Positions 42,333 through 44,550 of a stretch of DNA of 44,550 nt are shown piece after piece. The notes beneath the pieces are model-generated. The model was given only the letters and a program-made list of their open reading frames with translations. It ran no database searches and was not told the DNA's origin. The translations under genes were made by a program, and so were the position numbers. Within the stretch, counting starts at the first letter, position 1. Every line of letters begins with the position of its first letter. The DNA lies in NCBI GenBank assembly GCA_964388615.1, contig CAYMBG010000008.1:1-44550 (forward strand), read 5' to 3'. The DNA is from SLLW01 sp964388615. GTDB taxonomy: Bacteria > Bacteroidota > Rhodothermia > Balneolales > Natronogracilivirgulaceae.

Positions 42333-43677
42333 AGATGAAAAGATTACCCGCATCACACTCGCAAATCTGCTTGAAAAAGAAAATTATGAAGTAGAAAGTG
42401 TTGATGACGGAAATAAAGGATTGTCAACGCTGAAGAAGAACAGATACGATGTGGTCGTAACTGACCTGCGTCTGCCCGGGAGTAGTGGTATTGAAATCCT
42501 GAAAGAAGCAAAAGCGATATATCCGGCCTGCGAGGTTATTGTCATCACAGCCTACGCCTCTGTTGAAACGGCTGTGTCTGCTTTGAAACAAGGAGCTTAC
42601 GACTACATCACCAAACCCCTGACACCGGAGAAGTTCCTGAGCCTGATGAAAAATATCTATCAATACCATCAGGTCCGCATAGAAAACAAGACACTCAAAA
42701 ACAGACTAAAACAAGTTGAAGATGAATCGATTGTAGGAAGCTCTCAACCCATGCGCCAATTGATGGATACCATCAAAAATGTAGCATCGCACGATTACAC
42801 GGTGCTGATTCAGGGTGAGAGTGGAACAGGCAAAGAGATGGTTGCGAAAGCACTTCATGAGCACAGTAACAGAAACAATAACCCGTTTATCGCAATCAAT
42901 TGTGCCACAATACCGGAAACATTGGTGGAAAGCGAACTATTCGGACATGAAAAGGGATCTTTTTCGGGAGCTATCAAACAGCATAACGGGTATTTTGAAC
43001 GAGCCGATCAAGGCACAATTTTCATCGATGACATTGACGACCTGCCCATGAACATCCAGGTCAAGTTGCTTCGGGTTTTACAGGAGCGGCAATTTGTCAG
43101 GGTAGGCGGCTTCGAAACCATATCAGTGGACGTCAGAGTAATCTGTGCAACCAAAGTCAATCTCCAGGAACAAGTCCAAAAAAATGAGTTCCGGGAAGAT
43201 CTTTATTACCGGTTGCACATCATCCCATTACATATACCACCTCTGCGTGAGCGTAAGGAGGATATACCTAAACTGGTTAACCACTTCTTAAGAAAGCACG
43301 ATGCTCCCGAAATGCTTGAAAACCTGAATCACTCGTTTTACGACGACCTTCTGGAATACGACTGGCCTGGAAATGTCCGGGAGCTGGAAAACGCCATTGA
43401 ACGTATTATTGCAACCAGGGATCCCGAATTAGTCAGAAACCTGAATAACCCCCATTCAAATCAGATAAAAAACGACCATAACACCGATGATTTCGAATCA
43501 AACAGCAAGTATCCCGCATTCGACCGTTACATCTCTGAAAAAGAACAGGAAATCATAGAATGGGCACTTTCTCAAACAGAGAGCAACATTTCACGTGCTG
43601 CAAAACTCCTTGAAATACCCAGAGGAACGCTGCGAAGTAAATTAAAAAAGCTGGAAAAACACGAACCGGATTCTTAA
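42313..43677 (+). CDS. NtrC-family sigma-54-dependent response regulator
   Basis: A 454-residue regulator: REC domain (1-120, phosphoacceptor Asp51 in 'VVTDLRLPG', Thr79, Lys101), AAA+ domain (about 138-370) and a Fis-type DNA-binding helix-turn-helix (about 410-454). Walker A is 'GESGTGKE' (168-175). Two motifs differ from the norm: the sigma-54-contact loop reads GSFSGA (215-220) rather than GAFTGA, and the Walker B pair is Asp239-Asp240 in 'IFIDDIDDLP' rather than Asp-Glu. Arg294 and Arg300 follow. These may alter, but need not abolish, ATPase activity. It overlaps the kinase gene by 20 bases and is convergent with the methyltransferase, 4 bases apart. Confidence 0.96.
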   Translation: MKVLIVEDEKITRITLANLLEKENYEVESVDDGNKGLSTLKKNRYDVVVTDLRLPGSSGIEILKEAKAIYPACEVIVITAYASVETAVSALKQGAYDYITKPLTPEKFLSLMKNIYQYHQVRIENKTLKNRLKQVEDESIVGSSQPMRQLMDTIKNVASHDYTVLIQGESGTGKEMVAKALHEHSNRNNNPFIAINCATIPETLVESELFGHEKGSFSGAIKQHNGYFERADQGTIFIDDIDDLPMNIQVKLLRVLQERQFVRVGGFETISVDVRVICATKVNLQEQVQKNEFREDLYYRLHIIPLHIPPLRERKEDIPKLVNHFLRKHDAPEMLENLNHSFYDDLLEYDWPGNVRELENAIERIIATRDPELVRNLNNPHSNQIKNDHNTDDFESNSKYPAFDRYISEKEQEIIEWALSQTESNISRAAKLLEIPRGTLRSKLKKLEKHEPDS

Positions 43678-43681
43678 CTGC

Positions 43682-44431
43682 TCATCGGCGAGTAGCTACC
43701 ATCAGTTGCCGCGGACTGCCGTTTTCATCGTAAGTTCCGCCTTCATAATTCCCGTAAAAACGGTGATTCGTGAGTCCCATTTTCCTGAACTTGTCGCGAA
43801 ACCAATTGGACTCATATAGCTTTACCCGCTCCTGATAACGCTTATCACCATCTTCTCCCCTGCCTGTGAACAGAATTGACTTAACTATCATGTCCCCTTC
43901 CACAAACCGTTCAATGTTGCAAGCAAATGATCCTACTTTTCGCTGCTCCTCCGGGACCAGGTTAGCGCGTATAAACCCCGGGTTGAGGTAATCCATGACC
44001 AGGACCCCGTGCGGACCGAGATTTGCAACCATATTTTCAAGTACCATCTCATTTTCGCGGTCATCATCAAAATAGCCAAAACTGGTAAAAAGATTACAAA
44101 CCAATTCAAATGGACCGTTGGTGTAGGTTCGCATGTCACCGGTTTGAAAGGTGATGTTTGTAATACCCTGATTGAATGCTTTTTCCCGCGCTTTAATGAT
44201 CGCTTTGGGTGAAAGGTCCACACCGGTAACCCGGTACCCCTTGTCGGCAAGATACAGCGAATGCCGCCCCCTTCCACAACCCATATCCAGGACCCGGGGA
44301 TATTCAAATGGTGGGAAATGCTCCGTAATCCAATCAACCAGCCTGGCTGCTTCTTCATCATCCCTTTCCGCATATATCTGCTCATAAAGCGGACTATCAA
44401 ACCATGTCTCAAACCAAGCTTCAGAAGTCAT
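43682..44431 (-). CDS. Class I SAM-dependent methyltransferase
   Basis: A 249-residue protein with a Rossmann SAM-binding core: motif I 'VLDMGCGRGRHS' (47-58), the acidic 'VTGVDLSPKAI' after strand 2 (68-78), and 'FQTGDMRTY' then 'LVCNLFTSFGYFDD' for motifs II and III. The N-terminal 'WFETWFDSPLYEQIYAERDD' helix is characteristic of a Bacteroidota methyltransferase group of unknown substrate. No sign of a DNA- or RNA-recognition domain. The ATG at 44431 is preferred. It is transcribed towards the NtrC regulator and likely initiates at a TATATTTG element at the right edge of the window. Confidence 0.92.
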   Translation of the reverse strand: MTSEAWFETWFDSPLYEQIYAERDDEEAARLVDWITEHFPPFEYPRVLDMGCGRGRHSLYLADKGYRVTGVDLSPKAIIKAREKAFNQGITNITFQTGDMRTYTNGPFELVCNLFTSFGYFDDDRENEMVLENMVANLGPHGVLVMDYLNPGFIRANLVPEEQRKVGSFACNIERFVEGDMIVKSILFTGRGEDGDKRYQERVKLYESNWFRDKFRKMGLTNHRFYGNYEGGTYDENGSPRQLMVATRR

Positions 44432-44539
44432 TTTCTTTCGTTATTTTTAATGCCGAAATCCATAAGCAAAAACCAGATCGGCAGTATAATTGGCATACAA
44501 TCTGCATAGCTTAAAACCAAACCTGCGAAGTCAGGGCCA

Positions 44540-44547
44540 CAAATATA
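44540..44547 (-). promoter_or_regulatory. Candidate -7 element for the methyltransferase gene
   Basis: TATATTTG on the minus strand matches TAnnTTTG exactly. Its TTG partner would lie outside the window, so this is only half a promoter. The leader would be about 105 bases. Confidence 0.4.
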
Positions 44548-44550
44548 GGC

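Noticed and set aside
1..44550. CRISPR array, insertion sequence, prophage or integrase
   Set aside because: I found no spaced repeats, transposase, phage structural genes or recombinase, and all genes look resident.

Overview
The window reads as draft chromosome from a member of the Bacteroidota/Rhodothermota/Balneolota group, most likely a Balneolota-like or Rhodothermota-like marine or halophilic bacterium. The basis is a set of families typical of that group (DUF3078 outer-membrane proteins, DUF2851, lamin-tail surface proteins), several acidic protein tails, and candidate promoters of the form TTG-N20-TAnnTTTG, the Bacteroidota primary-sigma pattern. The placement is inference; no rRNA marker is present. 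Two runs of exactly 100 N (5739-5838 and 9049-9148) are scaffold joins of unknown true length. I see no prophage, insertion sequence, CRISPR array or integrase, so this is mainly core genome.

Layout. 1-2874 (minus): a cut-off serine-hydrolase lipoprotein, a slipin and its partner NfeD protease. 3047-6678: a sugar locus with an FHS-type MFS permease and ROK sugar kinase (minus) and, across the first gap, a HAD phosphatase/mutase (plus). 6939-8997: a SHOCT membrane protein, a beta-barrel protein and a DUF2459 lipoprotein. 9268-12261 (minus): SlyD-like FKBP isomerase, glycyl-tRNA synthetase and a ThuA lipoprotein. 12623-18573 (plus): aspartate-semialdehyde dehydrogenase, a 1227-residue lamin-tail surface protein and glutamate racemase. 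18579-21611: a TrmH-type RNA methyltransferase divergent from a 671-residue outer-membrane barrel, with a strong palindrome between them. 21628-26003 (minus): a PLP decarboxylase, an intact DUF3078 protein, a broken DUF3078 paralogue, a PyrR-like phosphoribosyltransferase and an unknown secreted protein.

26099-32909 (plus): DUF2851, tRNA-Gln(TTG), then PRPP synthetase, ribosomal protein L25, peptidyl-tRNA hydrolase and a membrane pyrophosphatase, closed by a near-perfect terminator and followed by a protein of unknown family.

32971-43677 is the most suggestive part. A minus-strand run encodes an SLC13 anion transporter, a DUF47/PhoU-like protein, a PiT phosphate permease and an OprP/OprO-type porin (the last two share an ATGA junction). 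Upstream lie a CYTH triphosphatase-like protein and an unknown companion. Divergent from these is an overlapping three-gene operon: a membrane-anchored PhnD-like binding protein, a histidine kinase and an NtrC-type sigma-54 activator. With the pyrophosphatase nearby, the region looks like a phosphate/polyphosphate uptake, hydrolysis and sensing neighbourhood. The sensing ligand and the target promoters are inference. The window ends with a SAM methyltransferase whose likely -10-type element sits at the right edge.
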